Shown: positions 1 through 8,237, numbered from the stretch's first letter. The stretch is DNA of 15,415 bases from an uncultured Coriobacteriales bacterium (GCA_934636245.1 CAKUAI010000035.1:1-15415), one strand, 5' to 3'. Numbers and translations: made by a program. The notes: generated from the sequence alone by a model not told the origin.

Positions 1-111
1 ATCGTGGCCGCCAACGGCACCGAGGGCGTCGACGCCGTCTCCGGCGCCACCGTCACCTCCAAGGCCATCTTCACGGCAGTCGAGGACTGCCTCGAGCAGG
101 CTTTGGCCTAG
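1..111 (+). CDS. FMN-binding domain protein, C-terminal end (5' truncated)
   Basis: The frame is open from the first base and ends at TAG 109-111, so only the last 36 residues are present. They contain GVDAVSGATVTS, which fits the Dxx(S/T)GAT flavinylation motif of FMN_bind domains (as in NqrC and RnfG). In that family ApbE attaches FMN covalently to the threonine of the GAT triplet. After the motif comes a short helix (KAIFTAVEDCLEQALA), the usual end of this domain. Proteins of this family carry electrons outside the membrane, alone or joined to a fumarate-reductase-like flavoprotein. The missing upstream part would decide which applies here. Third codon positions are almost all G or C, as in the dms genes. 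The next gene is convergent, so this is the last gene of its transcript. Confidence 0.8.
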   Translation: MVAANGTEGVDAVSGATVTSKAIFTAVEDCLEQALA

Positions 112-131
112 ACACCCCATCTCGTCATTTG

Positions 132-167
132 GGCCCAGGCGGTTTGAGCTCCCAGTCCGCCTGGGCC
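132..167. terminator. GC-rich hairpin between convergent genes
   Basis: GGCCCAGGCGG (132-142) and CCGCCTGGGCC (157-167) form a perfect 11-bp stem around a 14-nt loop. It lies between the stop of the FMN-binding gene (109-111) and the stop of the convergent helicase gene (208-210). No clear T-tract follows on either strand, so it may end transcripts only partly or protect 3' ends. Position and stem strength are directly visible; the terminator role is inferred. Confidence 0.6.
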
Positions 168-207
168 TGCGATTCGGCCAACGCACGGTCTCGCCAAACC
201 CGCGCTC

Positions 208-3102
208 CTAAAACCTCCTGCGCGCTTGTCGGCGAAAGCACCGCTCGCATATGCCGAAGCGGTGACCCCAGGGAAGAGGCCGTCCGCAGCCCGAGCAGCG
301 GCGTCCCTCGTAGCTTTGCCGGGCAAGGAAGGATGAGATGTCGGCCGAGACCTCGTCGCGCAGAAGGGCGACGTCGTCGACGCCCACGAGCGCCGCAGTG
401 GGGTGCCCGTCTCCCGGGCCCAGCAGATAGGCGCCTACCAGGTCGAGCTTGTCGTAGACCGTCTGCATGGACTCGAGGTCGTCTTTGTCCCAGCCCTTGT
501 CGAAGTCGGGCAGCGGCTCCTTTGCCACGTGGGCGCGCAGTATCGCCTCCCACAGGTCGAGTGCACATGCGTTGCCCGATTTGAAAGGCAGCGTCGCGAA
601 GGCGTACACCGTCCGCGCGTCAGTCGTGATCTTCTCTGCCCTCTCGGCGAGCATCGCCTCTTCTGAGTAGTCGGCGCAGCGGAAGGGCGCGGGCGCCTTT
701 GCGTTTGACCAGGCGTCGAAGAGTGCGGAGACGGGCGCGTCGATATCCAGCAGAGTCCGGGGAAACGCGAGCGTCGCGCTGCGGACGGAGCGGACCTTTG
801 CGGCAAGGGCGTCCGCCACAAACCCGGGGTCTATGGCAGACGCCGCCTCGCCGGCCTCGGTGTAGCCATAGCGCCCTGCTCGTCCGGCGATCTGCTTGAC
901 CTCGCCAGGGGTCAGCATCACACGCTCACGACCGTTGAACTTGTCATGCTGCAGGAACACCACGCGCTTCACCGGCAGGTTGAGCCCCATGCCGATGGCG
1001 TCGGTCGCCACCACCACCTCAGCGTCGCCTTCGCGAAAGCGCCGCGCCTCGGCCTGGCGCACGGCGTGGGGGAGCGCCCCGTACACCACGCAGCAGGTGC
1101 GACCCGCGTTGTGGAGCTCCGCCGCCGCCGCGTGGACGTCGCGCTTTGAGAAGGCGATGCAGGCGTCGCCCGGCTGCACGTCTTCGGGGAAGCGCACAAG
1201 CTGGGGAAACGGTAGCAGCGGGTTCAGGCGCTCGTGACGCTGCACACGGTAGGTATCGCCAAAGCGCTCGCGGCATCCGTCCAAGATGCGGCAAACGATG
1301 TCGAGCCCCTCGGGCGCGCAGCATACGTGCAGCTCATCGGCATCAACACCGATAAGTGCGCGGCTCCAGGCCCCGCCGCGGTTGGAATCGCCCAGCATCT
1401 GCGCCTCGTCGATCACGGCCACGTCCCACATGCCGTGGGGGTCGAACATCTCGACGGTGGAAGCGACGTGCTGGGCCCCCTCCACAAGGCGGCGCTCCTC
1501 GCCGGTCACGAGCGAGCAGGGGCAACCTCGTTCGTTCGACGTGTCGGCCACTTCTGCGGCAAGAAGGCGCAGCGGCCCAAGGTAAAGGGCGCACTCAGCG
1601 TCTCTGAATGCCGTGAGCGCGTCGTGGGTCTTGCCGGCGTTCGTGGGGCCAACGTGAATGATGATCTTGCGCGGATGCGTGCGATGCGAGGGATATCCCA
1701 GGTAGGGATCTGCTTTTGCAGATACCGCCGCTTCGGCATACGCGCGCCGCAAAGCGGCCTGAAGCGCCCGCTCTCCCTCTCTGCCTGCGGCCAGGTCTGC
1801 GCCCAACGCGCACAGTTCCGGATTGGCGGACGCGCACAGCGCATCGATATAGGCGTCCGTGTCAAAGGAACGGCACAGCGCGGCCTCGAAGGTTGGCATC
1901 CGAGACGCGAGCAGCTGGTTCATCACGTAATCGCGAACATCGGGGCCGATGAGCGACGACCCAAGGCGGTTGAGGTCGCGGTCGGCCTTCAACAGGTCGC
2001 GATACACGCGCTCCGAAAGGTCCTGTTCCTGGCTCTTCTTTTGGGTCCTGGCACCCAGCGAGCGGGCCAGGGACCGACGCCAGGCACCGTTGTCGCCCAT
2101 GACGCGCACGGCGACTTCGAGGTTGGTGTCGGACATCCTCATGAAGCCGTGCTTGCCGTATGCGCAGAGCTGGAGCTCGTCGTCGGCGGCCTTGCGGGCA
2201 AGCTCGTCCACAAGCCGGGCGCAATACGCCTGTTCGCCGCCGAGCAGGGCGAACATGTCGCGGTTCGGCGGATACTGCTCGACGAGGCTTTTGTGCAGGA
2301 GAAGCTTTGTGCGCGCCTGGCGTGATTCCCGAACGGATCGAAGCAGATCTTCGGTCCTGGAGCCGGTGCGCTGGGCCATTTCGTTGCGGTAGGCCTGCAG
2401 AATCCCCGCCGGGATGCCGTCGTCGCTTGTTGCCTGCCGCCAAGACGAGAGCGTCTGCGCAAGGAGGGTTTTGTAGGCGTCGGAGGTCTTGAAGTCGCGC
2501 AGCCAGTGTCGCTCGCAGTCGTGTGTGCGCTGGTAGTCCTTTTCGATCGCCGAACGGGCCAGGCGCTGGGCTGTGCCGGAGCGCTCGGCAAGCCATGACG
2601 CGAGCACCTCGTCTTTGCCTGGATGGGCAAACCTGCTTGCATAATCGTCGGATTCATCTTTGAGCCGCGCACGCCATGCGGTGCCTGCGAGCTCGTTGAA
2701 GGTGGGATTTGAATCGAGCGCGGCCACAAAGCGCGCCTCGAGCTCCAGATAGTCGCGCTCCTGGGGAGAAAGCCAAAGGTCGAGGTCTGCAGGCGGCAGC
2801 GCATCGTCGGTCGCTGCGTCCATGGAGGAGGCGGCGTTCCAGGCGTCCTCGACGATCCGCTCAAGCTCGTTGAGCCGCCACAGCTCGCGCGGGTCAAACC
2901 TGCTGCGTCTGGAAGGCCTGCTAGGGGCTTTGTCATCCTGCTTGGGGGCGGTGTTATCGGCTTGCGTATCGTTCAATGCGGCCAGACTCCTCATGGTGAA
3001 AACTGCGTTTGCAAGATTGTATATGCCCAGTCGACGGGCGAGCCTCTGAAAACCACCGGTCAAACTCTCTGAAAACATCCGGTCAAAAGTCTTGAAAATC
3101 AC
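208..3102 (-). CDS. SUV3-like ATP-dependent RNA helicase with C-terminal zinc motif
   Basis: The core matches the SUV3 (SUPV3L1) branch of superfamily 2 helicases, which unwind RNA with ATP, in mitochondria as part of the degradosome. Numbering from GTG 3102: Walker A GPTNAGKT at 485-492, the family signature GPLRLLAAEV at 509-518, TGEER near 533, motif II as DEAQ at 565-568, VATDAIGMGLNLP from 698, and motif VI QIAGRAGRYG at 737-746. About 480 residues of unrecognised, mostly helical sequence precede the core. The C-terminus carries CxxC-x12-CxxC (C936, C939, C952, C955), a likely zinc site. The start is uncertain. GTG 3102 has an AGGAG nine bases upstream, but its first ~20 codons are translation of the 23-bp DNA repeat. 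ATG 2994 lies outside the repeat, lacks a Shine-Dalgarno, and has a TACAAT -10-like box 22 bases upstream (3016-3021). The helicase call is firm; the cellular substrate is unknown. Confidence 0.88.
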   Translation of the reverse strand: MIFKTFDRMFSESLTGGFQRLARRLGIYNLANAVFTMRSLAALNDTQADNTAPKQDDKAPSRPSRRSRFDPRELWRLNELERIVEDAWNAASSMDAATDDALPPADLDLWLSPQERDYLELEARFVAALDSNPTFNELAGTAWRARLKDESDDYASRFAHPGKDEVLASWLAERSGTAQRLARSAIEKDYQRTHDCERHWLRDFKTSDAYKTLLAQTLSSWRQATSDDGIPAGILQAYRNEMAQRTGSRTEDLLRSVRESRQARTKLLLHKSLVEQYPPNRDMFALLGGEQAYCARLVDELARKAADDELQLCAYGKHGFMRMSDTNLEVAVRVMGDNGAWRRSLARSLGARTQKKSQEQDLSERVYRDLLKADRDLNRLGSSLIGPDVRDYVMNQLLASRMPTFEAALCRSFDTDAYIDALCASANPELCALGADLAAGREGERALQAALRRAYAEAAVSAKADPYLGYPSHRTHPRKIIIHVGPTNAGKTHDALTAFRDAECALYLGPLRLLAAEVADTSNERGCPCSLVTGEERRLVEGAQHVASTVEMFDPHGMWDVAVIDEAQMLGDSNRGGAWSRALIGVDADELHVCCAPEGLDIVCRILDGCRERFGDTYRVQRHERLNPLLPFPQLVRFPEDVQPGDACIAFSKRDVHAAAAELHNAGRTCCVVYGALPHAVRQAEARRFREGDAEVVVATDAIGMGLNLPVKRVVFLQHDKFNGRERVMLTPGEVKQIAGRAGRYGYTEAGEAASAIDPGFVADALAAKVRSVRSATLAFPRTLLDIDAPVSALFDAWSNAKAPAPFRCADYSEEAMLAERAEKITTDARTVYAFATLPFKSGNACALDLWEAILRAHVAKEPLPDFDKGWDKDDLESMQTVYDKLDLVGAYLLGPGDGHPTAALVGVDDVALLRDEVSADISSFLARQSYEGRRCSGCGRPLPWGHRFGICERCFRRQARRRF

Positions 3103-3177
3103 CGGTTGAATCTCCTGAAAACATCCGGCCGAAACCCCTGAAAACCACCGGTTAAACTCCCTGAAAACATCCGGTTG
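3046..3177. repeat. 23-bp-period tandem repeat array (5.7 units)
   Basis: Units begin at 3046, 3069, 3092, 3115, 3138 and 3161, each exactly 23 bp after the last. The conserved part is CTGAAAACMWCCGGTY followed by an A-rich tail. Odd units read CCACCGG (TCACCGG in the third) and even units CATCCGG, so there is a higher-order 46-bp dimer. The period is not a multiple of three, so this is not a protein repeat, although the longest helicase frame runs through it. It fills the space between the divergent helicase and ATPase genes and ends next to the ATPase -10 box. A repeated protein-binding site (operator) is the simplest reading. Confidence 0.9.
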
Positions 3178-3186
3178 TGATACACT
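3178..3186 (+). promoter_or_regulatory. Candidate extended -10 promoter of the DUF4143 ATPase gene
   Basis: TGATACACT is a TGn extended -10 element (TACACT at 3181-3186), 35 bp before ATG 3222. The position expected for a -35 lies inside the sixth 23-bp repeat unit and does not match TTGACA. Proteins bound to the repeats could therefore activate or block this promoter. This is a motif match only. Confidence 0.35.
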
Positions 3187-3221
3187 ATGCCTGGTCAGAG
3201 TAGATGCGAGGGGAGCTTTGT

Positions 3222-4502
3222 ATGCTTACGCCTGAAGGGTATAGGCCGCGCTTGGTCGACGGTCAAATCGCCAACGCCATGGAGGCTTTTGGTGCAGTGT
3301 GCGTCGAAGGTCCCAAATGGTGCGGCAAAACCTGGGCTCTCCTCAATCAGGCCCGCAGCGTTTACTACGTTGGCGATCCTGCGGGCAATTTCCAAAACCG
3401 TCGCATGGCCGAGATGGAGCCCGGCATAGCGCTTGCGGGTGATGAACCGCACCTTGTGGATGAATGGCAGGATGTGCCTCCCATTTGGGATGCCGTGCGT
3501 TATGAAGTCGACCAGACGTCTCGCAAAGGGCGCTTCCTGCTCAGCGGCTCCTCCACACCGCAGCGCAAGGGAATAATGCATAGCGGAACGGGTCGCATCG
3601 GCACGCTGCGCATGCATCCCATGTCGCTCTTTGAGTCGGGCGATTCGACGGGCACTGTTTCTGTGCGTCGCATGTTTGATGAGCCGGTCCGGGCCGTGCA
3701 GACGGGCGACGTCTCCTTGGCGCAGCTTTGCCACCTTATTGTGCGAGGCGGTTGGCCGGGTAACGTGGACGCGCCGCAGGGTGCCTGCGCATTGGTTCCC
3801 ACGAGCTACATCGAGCAAATTGCCGAGCAGGATGCGAGCCGAATCGACGACAAGCGTCGCGACCCGTATAAGATGAGGCTGCTCCTGCGTTCGCTGGCAC
3901 GCAACGAGAGCACGCTGGCGAGCAACGCCACGCTTCGTCGCGACATGATCCAGTTCGACGACGACACCCTTTCCGATGAGACCGTGGCCGATTACATGCA
4001 GGCGCTCTACAGGCTTTTTGCGGTGTATGACCAGCCGGCGTTCAATCCCAACATGCGTTCTTCGGTTCGCGTGGGGAAAAAGCCCAAGCGTCATCTTGCC
4101 GATCCGTCGCTTGCTGCGGCGGCGCTTGGGGCAACGCCCGAAAGGCTTATGCAAGACCTCAATACGCTCGGCTTCTTGTTTGAGTCGCTGTGCGAGCGCG
4201 ATTTGACAATCTATGCCCAGGCAAACGGTGGCAATCTGTATCACTATCGCGATGGAAGCGACCGAGAGATCGACGCCGTTCTTGAGCTTCCCGATGGACG
4301 CTGGGGAGCTTTCGAGATCAAGCTGGGTGCAAATCAAATCGACGCCGCGGCGGAGTCGTTGCTCAAGATGAGAAGCGTCTTCGAGGAGGACCCTCGCGCA
4401 AAGGCTCCGAGCGTACTCGTTGTTATCTGCGGGCTTACTTCGTTCGCCTACACCCGTCCTGACGGCGTGATGGTGGTGCCCATTACGGCGCTGCGCGAAT
4501 AA
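3222..4502 (+). CDS. AAA ATPase with DUF4143 domain
   Basis: This 426-residue protein belongs to the common but poorly understood AAA_14/DUF4143 ATPases. Walker A is GPKWCGKT (30-37), Walker B is PHLVDEWQ with D80 and E81, and RFLLSGSS (about 104-111) fits the sensor 1 strand. The C-terminal third holds DREIDAVLELPDG followed by GAFEIKLG, a D...ExK pattern typical of the PD-(D/E)xK nuclease fold in this family. Whether it cuts DNA is unknown. ATG 3222 was chosen because AGGGGAG (3209-3215) sits six bases upstream; an in-frame ATG at 3204 has no such site. Codon use has many more T-ending codons (TTT, GTT, CGT) than the dms genes, suggesting separate acquisition. It diverges from the helicase across the 23-bp array and is probably monocistronic. 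Confidence 0.85.
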   Translation: MLTPEGYRPRLVDGQIANAMEAFGAVCVEGPKWCGKTWALLNQARSVYYVGDPAGNFQNRRMAEMEPGIALAGDEPHLVDEWQDVPPIWDAVRYEVDQTSRKGRFLLSGSSTPQRKGIMHSGTGRIGTLRMHPMSLFESGDSTGTVSVRRMFDEPVRAVQTGDVSLAQLCHLIVRGGWPGNVDAPQGACALVPTSYIEQIAEQDASRIDDKRRDPYKMRLLLRSLARNESTLASNATLRRDMIQFDDDTLSDETVADYMQALYRLFAVYDQPAFNPNMRSSVRVGKKPKRHLADPSLAAAALGATPERLMQDLNTLGFLFESLCERDLTIYAQANGGNLYHYRDGSDREIDAVLELPDGRWGAFEIKLGANQIDAAAESLLKMRSVFEEDPRAKAPSVLVVICGLTSFAYTRPDGVMVVPITALRE

Positions 4503-4586
4503 GGTTGTTGTATATGGCTAATTTGCGCTATTCGTGGGCTTCTCGCTCCAGCGCGGTGGAGTACTAAAGCAAATCGCTATGGCTTG

Positions 4587-4615
4587 TTGCATTTGCATCA
4601 TCTTTTGTCTAGAGT
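4587..4615 (+). promoter_or_regulatory. Candidate sigma70-type promoter of the dms operon
   Basis: TTGCAT (4587-4592) and TAGAGT (4610-4615) are separated by exactly 17 bp, about 100 bp upstream of the chaperone start. The region is locally AT-rich, unlike its flanks. The predicted 5' UTR would be about 90 nt and would include the TCGGCCGA pair. This is a motif match only. Confidence 0.4.
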
Positions 4616-4671
4616 GAATATCCGGATTGTTTCGCCTTTGTTTCTTGGGAGGGAACGAGGCTTGCCGGGGA

Positions 4672-4691
4672 TCGGCCGAACAGTCGGCCGA
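4672..4691. promoter_or_regulatory. Paired TCGGCCGA palindromes in the dms leader
   Basis: The 8-bp palindrome TCGGCCGA occurs at 4672-4679 and 4684-4691, 12 bp apart centre to centre, and ends nine bases before the Shine-Dalgarno of the chaperone gene. It could be a two-site operator, or an RNA structure in which the two copies pair and affect translation. The regulator is unknown. Confidence 0.3.
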
Positions 4692-4712
4692 AGGGGACGA
4701 GGGGAATACTAT

Positions 4713-5510
4713 ATGTGCGGCAATGCTGATGAGCAGGCCGAATCGATGACGCATGCGGCTTGCGTCGCAGTGCGGCCCGATGTGGCCGAGAACGCCCTCG
4801 AGGGCGCAGACGACGAGACCCGAGCCGTTTTGCTCGGCTTCCTCAAGGGACGCGAATATCTGTTCTCACTTTTCCACAAGCTCCTGGGCACCCTGCCCAG
4901 CACCGAGCTTTTCACGGCTGCAAGCAGCCAGGAGAGCCTGGCCGTGGTCGACATGTTCGACGACGGCGAAAGCCCCGCGCCCGCCGAGCTGCGCGCGGCG
5001 CTTTCTCGCTGCGCCGACCTTGTCGCCCAGGGCGAGCAGGGCATGCAGCAGGCACACGACGAATACGAGCGACTTTTCTTCGCTCCCGACAATATGGTGG
5101 CCGCGCCGTGGGAGTCTGTGTACACCACGCGCGAGCGTGCCCTGTTCCAAGAGTCCACGCTTGCCGTGCGCTCTTGGTATGAGAGGTATCTCTACATCCC
5201 GGCTGGCTACCCGCGCATCCCGGATGACCACATTGCCCTCATGATGCACTTTCTCGAGCTGACGGCCGCGCGAGCCATTGCCCATCTGGAAGATGGACGG
5301 CTGCGCGAGCTCGCGAAGGTGCTTGAGGACCAGGCGGCATTCGAGCGCGAGCACCTGCTCAACTGGGTTTTCTCGTATGCGCAGGACATGGCTTCGTCGA
5401 AGACGCACGAGGTGTATCCGCAGCTTGCGCAGGCTGTGGCCGACTTCGTGCAGCTCGACGTGTCGGTCCTCGACGAGATGCTGGAGATTGTCGTTTCCGT
5501 CGCGGCATAG
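4713..5510 (+). CDS. TorD/DmsD-family molybdoenzyme maturation chaperone
   Basis: TorD-family proteins are cytoplasmic, all-helical chaperones. They bind the Tat signal peptide and apoenzyme of DMSO-reductase-family subunits until the molybdopterin cofactor is inserted, then release the enzyme to Tat. This 265-residue protein shows the family hallmarks: EYERLFFAPDN followed by APWESVY in the centre, and PRIPDDHIALMMHFLEL further on, equivalent to the conserved PxDHI segment. The start at ATG 4713 has AGGGG eight bases upstream. Residues 1-25 or so are a variable tail. It is the first gene of the operon, 48 bp before dmsA, so its client is almost certainly that product. It has no signal peptide or membrane segment. 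TorD, DmsD and related subgroups cannot be told apart by eye. Confidence 0.9.
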   Translation: MCGNADEQAESMTHAACVAVRPDVAENALEGADDETRAVLLGFLKGREYLFSLFHKLLGTLPSTELFTAASSQESLAVVDMFDDGESPAPAELRAALSRCADLVAQGEQGMQQAHDEYERLFFAPDNMVAAPWESVYTTRERALFQESTLAVRSWYERYLYIPAGYPRIPDDHIALMMHFLELTAARAIAHLEDGRLRELAKVLEDQAAFEREHLLNWVFSYAQDMASSKTHEVYPQLAQAVADFVQLDVSVLDEMLEIVVSVAA

Positions 5511-5558
5511 CACATTGCACGTTGGTTTTGTAAGACAAGGGGATAGGAGGACAGTTTT

Positions 5559-8237
5559 ATGGCATTGGTACAAGATGCACTGAAATCCGGGCTCAGCAGG
5601 CGCAAGTTCCTGGCTGGCTCCGTTGCGGCCGTGGGGGCGGCAAGCCTGGGTCTGTCTGCAGTGAGCGGCTCGGCCGACAACAACCTGCGCATGGCCCTGG
5701 CCGACGAGATGAAGGCCGACGAGGAGGGCGAGTGGCATTCCGCCGCTTGCTGGCACAACTGCGGCGGCAAGTGCCTCGTCAAGGTCTGCACGAAGGACGG
5801 CGTCATCGTCCGCCAGAAGACCGACGACATTAACACCGATGACGAGATCAACCGCCAGCAGAGGGCCTGCCTGCGCGGCTGGTCGCAGCAGTACCAGGCT
5901 CGCGGCCTCGACCGTCTGAAGTACCCCATGAAGCGCAAGAACTGGAGCCCCGAGGACCCGCACGCCGAGCTTCGCGGCATCGACGAGTGGGAGCGCATCT
6001 CTTGGGACGAGGCTGCCCAGTACATCCATGACGAGGTCGAGCGCATCAACGGCGAGTTTGGCGACAACTCCATCCTCGCTCTGGGCGGCGGCATGACCGG
6101 CCTGCTCAACAAGCTCAACATCAACTACCTCTCCTCGTGGACGACCTCCTCGTGGGGCAGCTGGTACGCTCCTGGCGTGCTCGGCTGGGGCGACGGCTGC
6201 AACGACTACTCGGTCAACAACGACCGTCTCGACATGCTGAACTGCGACTACGTGGTCGCCTTCGGCTACAACCCCGCTTGGGCCGCCCTGGGCAACGCCA
6301 CGAACTTCGCCAAGTCCTGGAAGGACGCCGGCGTCAAGTTCATCATCTTCGACCCGATTTACACCGACACTGCGTCCATTCTCGACGCCCAGTGGGTGCC
6401 GATTCGCCCCGCCACCGACATGGCGGCCATGATGGCCATGGCCTACGTCATGCTCGAGGAGGACAGCGAGTCCAGCCCGCTCATCGACTGGGACTTCCTG
6501 GACCGCTGCTGCGTTGGCCAGGACGCCGACCACATGCCCGCCGACGCCACGACCGACGAGAACTTCTTCGGTTACCTGCGCGGCGAGTACGACGGTGTGC
6601 CCAAGACCCCCGAGTGGGCCAGCGAGATTTGCGGCGTCGACCCCGAGACCCTGCGTGAGGTCGCCCGCATCCTGGGCAAGGACAACAACGTCGCCATCCT
6701 GTCGAGCTGGGCAAGCGCTCGTACCTACAACACCGAGCAGCTTCCTCAGACCGCCATCTGCCTGGGCGCCATGGGCGGCCACATCGGCAAGAGCGGCAAC
6801 TGCGTTGGCCCGACCGCTTGGAACCACACGAACAACTTCGGCCCGCGCCTCGTGACCGCCGGCTATGGCGGCGGCGCTGGCGGCAAGAGCGGCACTGGCT
6901 TGTCCACTTCCGTGAGCGACACCCAGATGTGGGGTGCCGTCCTCGGCGAGCCCTTCAACCCCACCACGCTGTGGGGCACGCTCAACGGCTACGGCGTGTC
7001 TTGGAAGGAGGCCATCGGCGAGTACGATCTCACCAAGCGCATCGAGAACATCACCGCTGACGTCAGGATGATCTGGACTGCCAACAGCGCCAAGCTCACC
7101 ACCTGCGAGGGTGCCAAGAAGGGCATTGAGGCGTTCCGCTCCGTCGAGTTCGTCGTGGGTCAGGGCCACTTCCTCACCGCTTCCAACAAGTACGCCGACA
7201 TCGTGCTTCCCATCACCACCAACTGGGAGCGCGAGGGCAGCTTCGTGTGGGACGGCTACATCAACCGCGACACCATGCTGATCAACCGCAAGGTCGTCGA
7301 CCCCTACTTCGAGGCCGTCAGCGACACCGAGGCCTGCATCAAGATCGGCGAGAAGTTCGGCCTCACGCAGGACGACTTCTTCACCGTCAGCGAGACCCAG
7401 CGCCTCTTCAACGCCGTGGCCACCTGCTCGGTCGTCAAGGAGAACGGCGTCGACTGGGAGAACCTGTGCTCCATCACGCAGGAGGACATCGACGAGTGGG
7501 GCGTTGAGGGCGAGCCGCAGGAGGGTCGCATCCCGATCGCCAAGTTCATGGAGGACGGCGTGTACCGCGTCGACCGCCACGTGGGCGACAACTACGGCTA
7601 CATCGACAAGCAGGCTTTCCGCGAGGATCCCGAGGCCAACCCCATCGCCACGAACTCCGGCAAGGTCGAGTTCTACTGCCAGACCTGGGCTGACTGCCTC
7701 AACTCCCACGGCTACTCCGATGAGCCCTACTCGCCCATCCCCAAGTACCGTGCCTGCGCTCAGGGCTTCGAGGAGACCTTCGTCGACGGCGACATCGCCG
7801 GCGAGAAGACCGACTTCCCGCTGCAGTGCATCAACCCGCACTACCAGCGTCGTTCGCACTCCATCTTCGACAACATTCCCTGGTTGCGCGAGGCCTGCGC
7901 CAACCCGTTCTTCATGTCCAAGCAGGATGCTGAGGAGCGCGGCATTGCCGACGGCGACACGGTGAAGATTTCCTCCAAGTACGGCGAGACCCTGCGTCCC
8001 GCCAGCGTGACCGCCCGCATGATGCCCGGCGTTGTGGGCCTGCCCCACGGCGCATGGGTGCGCGTCGACGAGAACGACGGCGTCGACCACGGCGGCAGCG
8101 AGAACTACATCACCGGCAACGTCGCCACGGGCATGGGCGTTGACGGTTACAACACGCTGAACGTCCAGGTTGAGAAGTGGGACGGCGATCCGCTCCCCGC
8201 CGACAAGGACGTTCCGCAGACGATCCTGTTTGACTAG
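5559..8237 (+). CDS. dmsA: DMSO-reductase-family molybdopterin catalytic subunit (DmsA-like), Tat-exported
   Basis: This 892-residue subunit binds bis-MGD molybdenum and one [4Fe-4S] cluster and should reduce a terminal electron acceptor outside the membrane. The N-terminus has a twin-arginine signal, SRRKFLAG (13-20), then a hydrophobic alanine-rich stretch. The FS0 cluster ligands are C64, C68, C72 and C104, spaced as in E. coli DmsA, and RACLRG plus RLKYPMKR match DmsA closely. The C-terminal dinucleotide-binding domain is complete, with DGDTVKI, MPGVVGLPHGAW and VDHGGSENYITG. The start has AGGAGG (5545-5550) eight bases upstream. Codon use is strongly G/C-ending, suggesting high expression. 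E. coli DmsA carries its Mo-ligating serine in a GDYS segment; here the matching region reads SSWGSWYAPG, so the ligand is not certain. The true substrate (DMSO, TMAO, another S- or N-oxide or an organic acceptor) cannot be inferred. Confidence 0.92.
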   Translation: MALVQDALKSGLSRRKFLAGSVAAVGAASLGLSAVSGSADNNLRMALADEMKADEEGEWHSAACWHNCGGKCLVKVCTKDGVIVRQKTDDINTDDEINRQQRACLRGWSQQYQARGLDRLKYPMKRKNWSPEDPHAELRGIDEWERISWDEAAQYIHDEVERINGEFGDNSILALGGGMTGLLNKLNINYLSSWTTSSWGSWYAPGVLGWGDGCNDYSVNNDRLDMLNCDYVVAFGYNPAWAALGNATNFAKSWKDAGVKFIIFDPIYTDTASILDAQWVPIRPATDMAAMMAMAYVMLEEDSESSPLIDWDFLDRCCVGQDADHMPADATTDENFFGYLRGEYDGVPKTPEWASEICGVDPETLREVARILGKDNNVAILSSWASARTYNTEQLPQTAICLGAMGGHIGKSGNCVGPTAWNHTNNFGPRLVTAGYGGGAGGKSGTGLSTSVSDTQMWGAVLGEPFNPTTLWGTLNGYGVSWKEAIGEYDLTKRIENITADVRMIWTANSAKLTTCEGAKKGIEAFRSVEFVVGQGHFLTASNKYADIVLPITTNWEREGSFVWDGYINRDTMLINRKVVDPYFEAVSDTEACIKIGEKFGLTQDDFFTVSETQRLFNAVATCSVVKENGVDWENLCSITQEDIDEWGVEGEPQEGRIPIAKFMEDGVYRVDRHVGDNYGYIDKQAFREDPEANPIATNSGKVEFYCQTWADCLNSHGYSDEPYSPIPKYRACAQGFEETFVDGDIAGEKTDFPLQCINPHYQRRSHSIFDNIPWLREACANPFFMSKQDAEERGIADGDTVKISSKYGETLRPASVTARMMPGVVGLPHGAWVRVDENDGVDHGGSENYITGNVATGMGVDGYNTLNVQVEKWDGDPLPADKDVPQTILFD

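Noticed and set aside
1234..2325. 363-codon open frame on the plus strand
   Set aside because: It is the antisense shadow of the helicase gene, with no recognisable domain.
3195..4337. 380-codon open frame on the minus strand
   Set aside because: It is antisense to the DUF4143 ATPase, whose Walker motifs are clear on the plus strand.
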